DNA from: Pseudanabaena mucicola str. Chao 1806
Lineage (GTDB): Bacteria > Cyanobacteriota > Cyanobacteriia > Pseudanabaenales > Pseudanabaenaceae
Direction: 5' to 3'
Assembly: GCF_030323025.1 (NCBI RefSeq)
Contig: NZ_CP097329.1
Coordinates: forward strand, 961,001 to 1,025,000
DNA length: 64,000 nt
Program-made: the position numbers and the translations under genes
Notes under the pieces: generated by a model
Databases searched by the model: none
Seen by the model: the letters and a program-made list of their open reading frames with translations, nothing else
What the model was told of the DNA's origin: nothing
Part shown: piece after piece, positions 27,010-37,654 of the stretch
How positions within the stretch are numbered: position 1 is the first letter of the stretch
Layout of the letters: every line of letters begins with the position of its first letter

Positions 27010-30000
27010 TTAAAACAACTTTGGCGGTATAAGAAAGGCGATCGCTAAAGGAAATAACCTCGGTTGTGGGTCAGCATACCTTTGGCGAATAATTTCCTGC
27101 TCCTTTTTAAGTTCATCAGGAATCTGCTGGAGCCGCAACTCCAACCCTTGACGATTGCGCTCAAACTGTTCCCTCTCATCATTGCTAAACAGTTCTAGCT
27201 GTAATGGCTTATCCGTATCCGCAAGCTCCTTCTCGATACTCTGTTGCAATTCCGTCAGAATTGCCTCAATATCCGCACTCTCCTGTTGAGCGCGATCAGC
27301 TAATTGCTTTTGCAAAGAATTTTGGCGATCGCCCATCCGAGATTCCAGACTTCTTTTTAACGGCTCCGCGTAAGTATCCCATAGCCCAATCAGCTTATTA
27401 GTCATTGATTCTGGGACAGGCTCAGACGTAGCACTTTGCAATAAATTGCTGAGTTCCAATACATTCAAGCGCACAAACTTACCGCCACGAATCGCACCAC
27501 CCACCGTAATCACCTCTTCATTCAAACGCTGTTGATCGCTACCCAAAATCACCAGCCGCCCATAGGCGACGACCACAGGCTCAGCACTGAGATGATTGGG
27601 AATTTGGAGTGCGGTGACGCGATTGATCTTTTTAGTCTGTCCCCGCAACCAGACCTCGGCTCTGAGCAACCGCAAACACATCTGCACTAACCGATGATTG
27701 AGGTGGGCAAGTACCACATCATCTTTATGCCTAGCGCGATCGGGATTAAAGGTAATCGGACGGATTTCACCTGTATGGGGATGGGCTAAGCCCTGATTGC
27801 ACACCGCCCAACTGCCTCGAAATGCTTGTAAATAGAAGGCATCAGGATCATCCTCAATGGGAATTAATTCAGGCTGTCCTGCGAGATGCAGACCCACCTG
27901 TACCACCGATTGAATATTGCTTGGTTCGAGACGCAACTCCTGACGGGTCTGGTCAAGTTTCTCCTTTAGCTTCTCAATATCCTTTTGTACCTGTCGCTCA
28001 AATTTAAGTAGGCGGCGCATCGGTTCCGCATCCTTTTCCGCTTGAGCCGTATCGAGGCGCACTCGTTTGCCGAGCATCGCTTCCTCCACCTGTGCAGCGA
28101 TCACGGGACCAACCTTGCCCAAGTCCTCACGGATATTATTAATCTTCAACGCCGCCCGCATCAAAAATTCCAGATCACCTTCGAGATCGCCCGCCTTCAC
28201 ATCACGCATCACCTGATTTTGATAGCCCTGTCCCACAAAGTGATAGATCTGCACCTTGTCCGCCCTTTGTCCGTGGCGATCGATCCGTCCATTGCGCTGT
28301 TCCATGCGATTCGGATTCCAAGGGATTTCGTAATGGATTAACTTCGAGCAGTAATTTTGCAAATCCAAACCCTCAGAAGCGGCATCAGTCGCCAGCAAGA
28401 TCCGTACAGGCGAAACTTGGGGATGGGTTTGAAAGGCAGCTTTTACTTTTTCGCGATCGTCGCTATTCATGCCACCATAGAGCGTCATCAGGCGATCGCC
28501 CTGTCCTAACCCACGACTGAGCAACAAATCTGCTAACCATTTTTGCGTAGTCCGATATTCCGTAAAAATAATTACGCGCTCCTCTGACCATTGCCCATTG
28601 GGTCGAATATGTTGATCTATCCAAGTAAGTAATTGCTCAGCTTTGCTATCAACTTGACGCGCTGTTTGTTCCGCCCAAGCCTTTAGATCTGAGAGTAAAT
28701 TTTGCTCTTGCGTCGATAGCGATCGCCATAGCACTGTACTTGTCGCGATCGCCGCCGATGTTGATTCTTCATAGAGATCATCATCGGCAAATTCTTCTTC
28801 AATATCTTCAATCTGTCGCCGCAATAGCCCCACCGATGGCTGCGCTAAACGTTTTGATAGACTTTTACCCTTTTTGAGTGATTCCTCATGCTTGATTAAA
28901 GTCGTCAAAAAGGCTTGAGGACTAGAGAATAAGCGCTTTTTTAGCAATTTCAATACAAACTCAGTGGCAGTCTGCTCTAGCTTATTAGTCGCCCCTTCTC
29001 TTCGCAATTTTGTATATTCATTGAGCTTGCGATTAGCTGCACGCTCGGCATCAGTATAGGGAACAGCGATCGCCTCCAAGCATCTCTCTGGAAAGCGCGG
29101 CGTACCATCCCAATTGGGCGGCAATTCCCGCTTGAGACGACGGATCATGATCAAATTCAACTGCTTAGGATCAGGTAGAATCTCCCTTGCAAAGCGTTGA
29201 GAATCCAATAGTTCCAATAGCGCCGTAAAGCTCTCACTATAACCATTATGGGGCGTTGCCGATAGAAATAACTTATGCTCACAATGGGGAACTAAAAATC
29301 TTACGGCTCCCGTTCGTTGCGAGTCCACAGCGTATCTACCACCCGCCGACGGTGCGATATTATGGGCTTCATCAACAATTAATAAATCAATCCTTCTAGG
29401 ATAGATCGACTCACCTTCCGATGGCAATGATTCGCGTAATAACCGTAACGGGCGATCGCGCTTAATAAAATCAATGGAAGTAATTAAACGCGGATAATGC
29501 CCCCAAGGATTAGTATGCAGCCCGCGCCGCCGCCGCAAATCTCGCATTAACTCACTATTCACAATCCGAAAATCTAAGCCAAACTTATCGCGCATCTGCT
29601 CTTGCCACTGCACCTGCAACGCTGATGGACAAATAATTAACATCCGATGTGCCCTTTGCCGCAAGGTTAACTCCTGCGCCACCAGTCCCGCCTCAATGGT
29701 CTTCCCTAAACCCACATCATCAGCAATCAACAGATTCACCCTTGGCATCTGCACCGCCCGCACCACAGGATCGAGTTGATAATCCTCAATGTCAATGCCA
29801 CTGCGAAAAGGTGACTGCACACCTTGGCGATCGCCCCTAGATACTGCTCCCCACTTGACCGCATCCAAAAACGCTGCAAACACTTCAGGACGATCCAAAG
29901 CACTGGGATAGGGTAATTCCCTCTCTTCAAATAGCTTTGCCCCCTTCTCTAGTTCCCATACCACCTCTAACTCTTCCCCCAAACCCTCATCCTCAATTGA

Positions 30001-30168
30001 AGCAAGAGTTAGCAAATGGTGGTTCGGCAACTTCGCAAGGTGCACAGGATTCGCCATCATGCCCGAAGCTTGGACATTCATCACCGCAAAAGTCCGACCC
30101 CGTACTTTGACTAACTGCCCTTGTTCTGGCAAGGCCTGAGCTTGTTCGTGAGCTTGATAAAATGGCAT
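27010..30168 (-). CDS. drmD: DrmD, SNF2-type helicase of class 1 DISARM
   Basis: The 1052-residue product has the full SNF2 set. Walker A ADDVGLGKT (Lys156), DEAH box IVDEAHNIAP (Asp266), motif III LSATPHNGYSES, helicase C motifs VIIFTEYRTTQKW and ATDAASEGLDLQNY, and NRMEQRNGRIDRHGQ. The opening QGQLVKVRGRTFAVMNVQAS also fits DrmD. This gene is what marks the system as class 1. Typical members stand directly next to drmMI; here DUF433, DUF29 and the PIN pair lie between. A short hairpin (30233-30255) precedes it. Confidence 0.9.
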   Translation of the reverse strand: MPFYQAHEQAQALPEQGQLVKVRGRTFAVMNVQASGMMANPVHLAKLPNHHLLTLASIEDEGLGEELEVVWELEKGAKLFEERELPYPSALDRPEVFAAFLDAVKWGAVSRGDRQGVQSPFRSGIDIEDYQLDPVVRAVQMPRVNLLIADDVGLGKTIEAGLVAQELTLRQRAHRMLIICPSALQVQWQEQMRDKFGLDFRIVNSELMRDLRRRRGLHTNPWGHYPRLITSIDFIKRDRPLRLLRESLPSEGESIYPRRIDLLIVDEAHNIAPSAGGRYAVDSQRTGAVRFLVPHCEHKLFLSATPHNGYSESFTALLELLDSQRFAREILPDPKQLNLIMIRRLKRELPPNWDGTPRFPERCLEAIAVPYTDAERAANRKLNEYTKLRREGATNKLEQTATEFVLKLLKKRLFSSPQAFLTTLIKHEESLKKGKSLSKRLAQPSVGLLRRQIEDIEEEFADDDLYEESTSAAIATSTVLWRSLSTQEQNLLSDLKAWAEQTARQVDSKAEQLLTWIDQHIRPNGQWSEERVIIFTEYRTTQKWLADLLLSRGLGQGDRLMTLYGGMNSDDREKVKAAFQTHPQVSPVRILLATDAASEGLDLQNYCSKLIHYEIPWNPNRMEQRNGRIDRHGQRADKVQIYHFVGQGYQNQVMRDVKAGDLEGDLEFLMRAALKINNIREDLGKVGPVIAAQVEEAMLGKRVRLDTAQAEKDAEPMRRLLKFERQVQKDIEKLKEKLDQTRQELRLEPSNIQSVVQVGLHLAGQPELIPIEDDPDAFYLQAFRGSWAVCNQGLAHPHTGEIRPITFNPDRARHKDDVVLAHLNHRLVQMCLRLLRAEVWLRGQTKKINRVTALQIPNHLSAEPVVVAYGRLVILGSDQQRLNEEVITVGGAIRGGKFVRLNVLELSNLLQSATSEPVPESMTNKLIGLWDTYAEPLKRSLESRMGDRQNSLQKQLADRAQQESADIEAILTELQQSIEKELADTDKPLQLELFSNDEREQFERNRQGLELRLQQIPDELKKEQEIIRQRYADPQPRLFPLAIAFLIPPKLF

Positions 30169-30284
30169 AAATCCTTACTTGAATCTATAACTATCGCCAT
30201 CTATATTACTCCTTTCCCATCCAAGAACTAGCAGGGAGGTGCAAAGCACCTCCCTACATGACATTGTCATCGGTCTGTTTATCA

Positions 30285-30387
30285 TAGCGATTTTCAAATG
30301 AATGCATACTCATTTGAAAACAAAAAAATCAATCCCAGTAAAGTTTTTGAGTTTTCATTTTGCCTACGGCAAAATGAAAACCGCTAT
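30285..30387. mobile_element. MITE derived from the IS630 element at 36498
   Basis: The left end TAGCGATTTTCAAATGA matches one IS end. The right part (CATTTGAAAACAAAAAA, GAGTTTTCATTTTGCC, GGCAAAATGAAAACCGCTA) matches the other IS end nearly base for base, joined through a few bases (ATGCATAC). The transposase is missing. This is an internal deletion derivative that keeps both termini, about 103 bp long. Confidence 0.88.
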
Positions 30388-30398
30388 AACAAATATGA

Positions 30399-30490
30399 TA
30401 GGACTTACATAAACCGAACGAATTTATTAGACTTGAGGTAGATGTGGTGCGGGCGAAGCCCGCACCACATCTACCCAATGCGTAGTCCTA
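30399..30490. repeat. Palindromic intergenic repeat (GACTTACGCAAA family)
   Basis: Copy of the 8455 repeat: TAGGACTTACATAAACCGAA at the left, hairpin over GTGGTGCGGGCGAAGCCCGC, and ACCCAATGCGTAGTCCTA at the right. It stands 11 bp from the IS630 MITE. The remaining bases to 30624 show no gene. Confidence 0.88.
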
Positions 30491-30624
30491 CTAGCAACAG
30501 GTAATGTTTCAAACTTGTTGGGGAACAAGTAAAACTTGGAAGTTAGGAGCACTGGCTAACTTGTTTTTCAGCTTTTATCCAATTTTCTGCTCCAACAACT
30601 TTGAAACACCACCCAAAATTCTAT

Positions 30625-31884
30625 TTAGATAATTCCGTCTGCGACCATATCTTCTCGGGTGTAATCAACAGAAAAATCTAGGACAGACGAATGAAGTTCA
30701 ATTACAGCAACTGTAGGAAAAATTCGTAATGCACTAATTCCTATGTCTTTAGGATTATCAGCTAGCCAACCAAAAGCCTCGCGAGTATGAGTATGAATGA
30801 TTAAAATTTCGCCCTCAGAATTTCTGTTTAATGATAATTCCGCTTCCCCAGGGGTCAAATACATTTCGCTATAAATTTGTCCTAGCATCCGCCACTGTTG
30901 CTGCCATGACTTCATCCCATTTTGTTCATAGGCGATCGCATATTCTGCAAGAGAAGTAATATTTCGCCATGTAATATCATCTCGTTGAAAAATGATGCGT
31001 AGCTCTTTGATAGCCTGTTCGCAATCTTCGTCAAACTTGAGATATGGAAGTGGAATAGCAAGACGACGAGGCTTTTTACTTAATGTCATCATTGCTTGAA
31101 TCACTGCTGACTCAATTTGACTAGCCATTTGCTTTTTTGCCTTTCGGTTTTGCAAAGCTAATCCTTGCTCAGTAGTTGCATACATAGGCGGTAGTCGATT
31201 GAGTACATATGCCGAGATGTCAGCAATACCAACCTTGAGCGGCAAGATATTTGCCATATTTACTAATTGATTTTTTACTTCCTGCTGCACTAAATCTTCG
31301 AGAACATTAGTAACTGAATATGAAGCAGAAATAATGTAGGAATTTAGATCAGGATTAGGTATTTCTGTGTTTAGTTGACGCCAATTTTCAAGATCATTAT
31401 CATGCCCCTTACGCCGTAAATAGCTTTTGATTTCGCGAATGCGATTGCGATCGTAGGTACTTAATTCCACATATCCTGAGGATTGCGCCACTAAGGTAAG
31501 TGTTTCTTGAAAAGCTTCTGGCACATTCTGCCATAATAGGGACGGTTTGCTAAAAAGTTTTTGTAAGTTAACCAAGACATGGGCAGGGGTTTCAACTTTT
31601 ATAGCTGTGATATGGGTGTCTTTGCGATCTGGATTACGCTTTACACCCAGTAATGCATTTTGGACGGCGCTTACAACCTGATCTCGCAACTCATTGTGGG
31701 CTCGTTTGCGCTGTTGTAACCAACCTCGGCTATTACTAGCATATAGTGCTGGCAATCGATTCAAAGCAAAGGCAGTTACTTCACTAAGGTTAATTATTTC
31801 GCGTGAAGCCTTGCTCAGTTGCTTGAGCTGATTCTGTACTTCTACGACAACGATTTCCTCAAGGACATTTTTGAGGCTAGTCAT
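30625..31884 (-). CDS. Protein with two ComFB domains
   Basis: The 419-residue product carries two copies of a ComFB-like domain. The first (about 5-100) has NVLEEIVVVEVQNQLKQLS and VTAFALNRLPALYASN. The second (about 188-290) has NVLEDLVQQEVKNQLVNM and ISAYVLNRLPPMYATTEQG. The spacing of the LNRLPxxYA motif is the same in both. Single-domain cyanobacterial ComFB proteins have been described as cyclic-dinucleotide receptors. The linker and the C-terminal 130 residues (EREAFGWLADNP-like region) are not recognised. It stands upstream of nothing obvious on its strand; HerA lies 365 bp further up. Confidence 0.75.
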   Translation of the reverse strand: MTSLKNVLEEIVVVEVQNQLKQLSKASREIINLSEVTAFALNRLPALYASNSRGWLQQRKRAHNELRDQVVSAVQNALLGVKRNPDRKDTHITAIKVETPAHVLVNLQKLFSKPSLLWQNVPEAFQETLTLVAQSSGYVELSTYDRNRIREIKSYLRRKGHDNDLENWRQLNTEIPNPDLNSYIISASYSVTNVLEDLVQQEVKNQLVNMANILPLKVGIADISAYVLNRLPPMYATTEQGLALQNRKAKKQMASQIESAVIQAMMTLSKKPRRLAIPLPYLKFDEDCEQAIKELRIIFQRDDITWRNITSLAEYAIAYEQNGMKSWQQQWRMLGQIYSEMYLTPGEAELSLNRNSEGEILIIHTHTREAFGWLADNPKDIGISALRIFPTVAVIELHSSVLDFSVDYTREDMVADGII

Positions 31885-32034
31885 AAGTTTGTGCTACGAG
31901 AAATTGCTATGCAAAATTTTTTGTACTATTTTAAGCCTGAATAAGCTGTAATTAATAGATTTAGATTTTATGCTATTTACGTAAAAAAATAATATTACAT
32001 CTGAGTTTATCTGTAACTTGAGGTTTTGGATATA

Positions 32035-32123
32035 TAGGACTTACGCATTGGGTGGATGTGATGCGGGCTTCGCCCGCATCACATCCACCTACTAATAAAT
32101 TCGTTCGGTTTGCGTAAGTCCTA
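32035..32123. repeat. Palindromic intergenic repeat (GACTTACGCAAA family), inverted
   Basis: TAGGACTTACGCATTGGGTG at left, hairpin over GATGCGGGCTTCGCCCGCATC, and TTCGGTTTGCGTAAGTCCTA at right. It is the reverse orientation of the 8455 and 30399 copies. It fills much of the gap 31885-32249; the rest is AT-rich with no gene seen. Confidence 0.9.
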
Positions 32124-32249
32124 ATGTATAGACTTTTGGTTGTAAGGGGGTAGGGTTTGCTCTTGGGGTATTTTATTTTTATATTATTTTTATTTTTATA
32201 CCTTGGGACAGGCTAAAAGTGCTTGCATCGCCGCATGACTACCCAGAAC

Positions 32250-33986
32250 TTATAGACGCTTCACTTTTTTGTCCATTATTTTTTTCTCTATTTCATTGAT
32301 CTGGACTTCTCGTAAGCGCGTTGCATAGGCTGGGAAGGGAAAACCAACTAGGAGAGGTGATGGCACTTCAGGCTGATGGATAAACATACTGCCAGACTTT
32401 AATAGCAGCGATCGCTTGCGACAGGCTCCAGTTAAAAAATTATATTCAGGGCGTTCTACTTCGGCGGAGTCAAGACGACCGACAACGCGCACTGCTGCTT
32501 GCCCGACGACACGACGCTCCACCTCAGAGGCAGTTTGTTGAGCGCCAATTAAGATGATGCCTAGCGATCGCCCGCGTTCAGCAATTTCCACTAACAAATC
32601 TTTGATCGGGCTACGACCCTCCTTGGGTGCATATTTGTTCAACTCATCGAGCACGATAAAGACTACGGGATATTGTCCGCGCTTTTCCTTTTCCATGAAC
32701 AGCTTTTGTAACAATACGCCCACGACAAACTTTTGTGCTTTGCTACCAAGTTTGTTGATATCCGCGATCGTTAACTGATATTCCGCCGCCAGAGGATCGA
32801 GCTTATACTTTTGTAACTCCTCCGCAGGCAGATCGCCGCGCACCAGATGCCCCATTTCGTCAGCAATCCCCCACATCCGACGAGTGAGCGCCTCGGCTGT
32901 CGCAGGAGCATTACGCCCTAGCCATTTCTGATCGGGATTCTCCACCAACTTATCTTCGAGAAATTCAATCAAATCTCGAAAGGTTTCCACTTTATCCTTG
33001 CCATCTTCGCCATAGCTATCATCTAAATCGAGACTAGTTCTTGGCAAAAATCCTAACTTCTTATCATACTTGTCATTATCCGCAGCTAGTCTGGCTAAGC
33101 GCTCCTCAACAATACTCGCTAAAAAGCCAATATTTCCTCGCTCTAGGTCATCACCTGCAAATAAGAAACGAAATAGGCGATCGCGACAAAATTCACGCAT
33201 TCCCCAGACATAGGCGGAAATATTATCGGAACGTTGATCGAGATGGGGTTCGATTTCCTGAGTATTTTTCTTAGGCGCAACGCAAAATCTGACATCACGG
33301 AATGGTTCTACGGGTAGATCGAGAATGTGATAACTCGCATGATCCTCTTCCCTTATTTTGTTATTAGGCTTATCTAAAAAGAATAAATCTTCTCCCTTAA
33401 CATTAAAAATTAGCGCCTTCGTATTTGCTCTCTTAGAACCTAGGGCTGCTGAATTGAAAATGGAATGGAGAATAAACAGGGCAAAGGAAGTCTTGGTCGC
33501 CACACCTGAAATCCCTGAAATATTGACATGAGCGCCCTTTGTGCCATCGATAAATTCGTAATTCAAATAGGCAGGACTGCCATTTCGCATGATTCCTGCG
33601 GAGATGCGCTGCTCCATACCATCAAAATTCAATGCAAAGCGCAAATTCTCATCTTCGGCTAAATAGACTGCATCGCTAGGTTGTGGTGGCAGATATTCTT
33701 CAGGTTCAATGCGAGTGACTTGGATATGTGCGGCATAGGAGACATTTACGGGCATACTGCCAGTGGTAACGAGAAATGTATCCGTATCAAATTGGGTTCC
33801 TTCATGAATAGTTCGCACATGATCGACGACACCATAGAAGTTGACGACACCTTTTTTATCGGGGCGATCGGTTTTCACCTGCACGACATCATCCAGACGT
33901 AGGACTTTGCCATCACTTACCGCTACCCAAAACTCAAGGGGGGTCGCATCTTTGGTTCCCAAGATATATCCTATCGGCTCGATCAT
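32250..33986 (-). CDS. HerA-like ATPase with HAS-barrel N-terminus
   Basis: The frame is open from 34073, but that would overlap the small ORF upstream. The ATG at 33986 (MIEPIGYILGTKDATPLEFW) starts directly with the HAS-barrel and is preferred, giving 578 residues. The P-loop region reads ISGISGVATKTS, which differs from the canonical GxxxxGKS because Thr precedes the Lys. Walker B-like VVFIVLDELNKYAP and the sensor block ILIGAQQTASEVERRVVG are typical of HerA/FtsK-type DNA translocases (DUF87). HerA-like motors often work with a nuclease; no NurA gene is next to it. Role: DNA handling, partner unknown. Confidence 0.85.
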   Translation of the reverse strand: MIEPIGYILGTKDATPLEFWVAVSDGKVLRLDDVVQVKTDRPDKKGVVNFYGVVDHVRTIHEGTQFDTDTFLVTTGSMPVNVSYAAHIQVTRIEPEEYLPPQPSDAVYLAEDENLRFALNFDGMEQRISAGIMRNGSPAYLNYEFIDGTKGAHVNISGISGVATKTSFALFILHSIFNSAALGSKRANTKALIFNVKGEDLFFLDKPNNKIREEDHASYHILDLPVEPFRDVRFCVAPKKNTQEIEPHLDQRSDNISAYVWGMREFCRDRLFRFLFAGDDLERGNIGFLASIVEERLARLAADNDKYDKKLGFLPRTSLDLDDSYGEDGKDKVETFRDLIEFLEDKLVENPDQKWLGRNAPATAEALTRRMWGIADEMGHLVRGDLPAEELQKYKLDPLAAEYQLTIADINKLGSKAQKFVVGVLLQKLFMEKEKRGQYPVVFIVLDELNKYAPKEGRSPIKDLLVEIAERGRSLGIILIGAQQTASEVERRVVGQAAVRVVGRLDSAEVERPEYNFLTGACRKRSLLLKSGSMFIHQPEVPSPLLVGFPFPAYATRLREVQINEIEKKIMDKKVKRL

Positions 33987-34002
33987 GTCACTATGTTCTA
34001 CG

Positions 34003-34191
34003 TTATTTTCCAAGTATATAGCGCTTTCCCAGCAAGTGCGGATGAATGCAATTAGGTTTGAGATCGTTGTCAATAATTTCTTGGAAACGCTCCTGTACTA
34101 ACTTTTTTAGAGCTTCGGGTATTTTAGGACTTGGCTCTTTTTTTGGAGAATATACCCATTCATGCTTTGATCTTGATTTCGATCTTGCCAT
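34003..34191 (-). CDS. Small hypothetical protein upstream of the HerA-like gene
   Basis: The 62-residue frame opens MARSKSRSKHEWVYSPKKEP and continues KIPEALKKLVQERFQEIIDN, rich in Lys and Arg. It ends 16 bp before the preferred HerA start, so the two are probably co-transcribed. The ending (GKRYILGK) looks abrupt, and a longer ancestral protein is possible. I do not recognise a function. Confidence 0.55.
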   Translation of the reverse strand: MARSKSRSKHEWVYSPKKEPSPKIPEALKKLVQERFQEIIDNDLKPNCIHPHLLGKRYILGK

Positions 34192-34317
34192 TTCTCGAAG
34201 TCCTCTCTAAATCTTTGTTTTAAACGCGATGATGATCGTTTTAAAATTTAATTATTTTAGCCGACTACCCGTTCAGAGACTAAATGTAAAATAGTTGGAT
34301 CAACATCATTTTTGATA

Positions 34318-35094
34318 ATGAAATTAACTTCTTCAGTCTTAGTAGCGATCGCGATCGCTACCACATTTTTGCCAAGAGCTTCTGAAGCTCTACCGAGGCT
34401 CAGCCTACAAAAAACGCAAAGTCATCAGACTCTAAATGCATCCTTAACTAAGCAGTCTCAAACAAGCCCAGTCTATTCCGTTCCACAGAATGCGATTCTA
34501 CTGGAAGCGGTTAAGAATGAGGATTTGGATTTAGCGAAATTGGCTTTATCTCGAAACGCTGACCCTAATACTCTTGATAACAATGAGGAAGAAGCCTTAA
34601 ACGGTAGAGCTATTTTACAAATTGCGGCTGAGAACAATAGTCTGGAAATTGCCAAACTATTAATTGCCTATGGGGCAAATGTGAATGGTAATCCAAAATA
34701 TACCTATATTGGCGGTACTCCCTTATCTACAGCCGCAGCTATGGGGCATCTGGAAATCGTGAAACTGTTAGTTAATAAAGGCTCCAAACTGGATCTGGCG
34801 GCTGATGGCGGATATACGGCGCTTGATGAAGCGATCGCTGAAAATCGGGCTGAGGTGGTGCAATTTTTATTAGAACGTGGCATGAACCCTAACTATTATG
34901 TGGAGGGATATACGCCGCTTTATGATGCTGCTAGTCGTGGATATACCAACATTGTCCGTCTGCTAATCAAACATGGTGCGGATGTCAATTTTGGTAATAG
35001 CTTTGCGAAACCGTTAGAGATCGCTATCAAAAAAAGCCATCTCGAAATTATTGACATCCTCAAAAAAGCAGGGGCAAGATCAGCCACTCTGTGA
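34318..35094 (+). CDS. Exported ankyrin-repeat protein
   Basis: The ATG at 34318 (TTG at 34312 is less likely) opens a signal peptide MKLTSSVLVAIAIATTFLP with likely cleavage near SEALP. About five ankyrin units follow from residue 60, e.g. GRAILQIAAENNSLEIAKLL, GGTPLSTAAAMGHLEIVKLL, GYTALDEAIAENRAEVVQFL and GYTPLYDAASRGYTNIVRLL. The protein would act by protein-protein contact outside the cytoplasm. The gene ends about 50 bp before ahcY on the same strand; shared transcription is possible. Confidence 0.88.
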   Translation: MKLTSSVLVAIAIATTFLPRASEALPRLSLQKTQSHQTLNASLTKQSQTSPVYSVPQNAILLEAVKNEDLDLAKLALSRNADPNTLDNNEEEALNGRAILQIAAENNSLEIAKLLIAYGANVNGNPKYTYIGGTPLSTAAAMGHLEIVKLLVNKGSKLDLAADGGYTALDEAIAENRAEVVQFLLERGMNPNYYVEGYTPLYDAASRGYTNIVRLLIKHGADVNFGNSFAKPLEIAIKKSHLEIIDILKKAGARSATL

Positions 35095-35104
35095 TGGGGA
35101 TTAG

Positions 35105-36436
<1,332 letters not shown>

Positions 36437-36450
36437 TCAAAAAGTCAACG

Positions 36451-36479
36451 AAAAGGGAGCGCAAAGCGCTCCCTTTTCT
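36451..36479 (+). terminator. Rho-independent terminator of ahcY
   Basis: Perfect hairpin AAAAGGGAGCGC / GCGCTCCCTTTT over a short AA loop. It ends the ahcY transcript 15 bp after the stop. Confidence 0.88.
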
Positions 36480-36497
36480 GTCATTGCAATACTTCGC

Positions 36498-37577
36498 TAT
36501 AGCGGTTTTCATTTTGCCGTAGGCAAAATGAAAACTCAAAACTCTTAATGGGACTGATTTTTTGTTTTCAAATGAGCGTGGTACGAGCATCACATTCATA
36601 AAACCAGCCAAAGAAGTCAGATTCAGAAACAGAATTGAAAGCGAGAGTGATAGCCTCATGAAACTGCTCAGTGGTTATCGGAGCAATCGAACGCAGAATA
36701 GATTTGACTTTAGACCAAAACATCTCAATCGGTGATAAATCAGGAGAATAAGTGGGTAAGAAAATCAGTTTAGCGCCAGTATGCTCAATCGCAGTTCTGA
36801 CCTCATCGCTACAGTGGAGATTGAGATTGTCCATCACGACGACCATCGTATCGTTTAGCTGAGGTACAAGTACCTCAGTCACATAAAACAAAAAAGTTAC
36901 CGCATTGTTACTACCAAAAAATGATAGAGCCGCAATTACACCCGTAATGGAGATCGCCGCGATTATGGTTAAATTTTTACCTTTGTTGTGTGGTTTACAG
37001 CCATGCACCCTTGTGCCTTTTTTTGACCTTGCATAAGTCCTAGCCATATTTAGGTTTGTTCTTGACTCATCGATAAACACCAGATTATTGGTTTCGATTG
37101 CCCACATCATCAGTTGATATTCTAGTCTCAACTGTTTGACTGCTTCACTTTCTTGTTTGTCGGCATGAAAAGTTTTTTTTGCGGGTTAACTCGATTTCCT
37201 GTAAGGCTCGACAAATCGTGGACTGACTTACCAATATCTCTGTCTTTGCCGCAAACTTTTGCCTGATTTCTAGCAAGGTTAAGTCATTTTGACCATCAAT
37301 GATCGCTTCTAGGATTGGATAATGGGTTGCGTTGACTTTGGCTACTGCTCATCCTCCATGGGGTTTTGCCGCCACACTCCCTGTTTGTTTTTGTCTTTGC
37401 ACCAGATTATTGACCCAGCTTCGACTTACTGCAAACCTATCTGCTACCTCTTTCATCGTGGTTTTCTCTTTTTGATAGCTTGCAATTACTCGTTCTCTCA
37501 AATCCTGTGAATACGCTTTTCCTGTTTGCTTTTTCTCTCCATTTTACTTTGCTCATGCTCATTTGAAAATCGCTATA
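36498..37577 (-). mobile_element. IS630-family insertion sequence, decayed
   Basis: The element runs between TATAGCGGTTTTCATTTTG at the left and CAAATGAGC... ATCGCTATA in inverse form at the right (GAAAATCGCTATA at 37565-37577). The TA dinucleotides at the ends fit IS630/Tc1-type TA insertion. The left side also holds a hairpin (TTTTCATTTTGCC / GGCAAAATGAAAA). Its deletion derivative is at 30285. The transposase inside is broken. Confidence 0.85.
36568..37538 (-). pseudogene. IS630-family transposase pseudogene
   Basis: The C-terminal half (37131-36568) is intact and carries the DDE core: FIDESR, VMDNLNLH and SPIEMFWSKVK. The N-terminal half lies upstream in another frame (AYSQDLRERVIASYQKEK, MKEVADRFAVSRSWVNNLVQ, LEIRQKFAAK). 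It contains an in-frame TGA after KPHGG (near 37360) and joins the second half only through a run of eight A near 37180, where seven A would keep the frame. Slippage on A8 could rescue the shift, but not the TGA. No ATG opens the first frame. The copy is most likely inactive. Confidence 0.85.
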
Positions 37578-37654
37578 CTCAACAACGGAATTGAACCATT
37601 TTTGCTTGCCAAATTTTAGCTAAAAATAGACAGAGTTAGTCAAACTCCTGTTCA

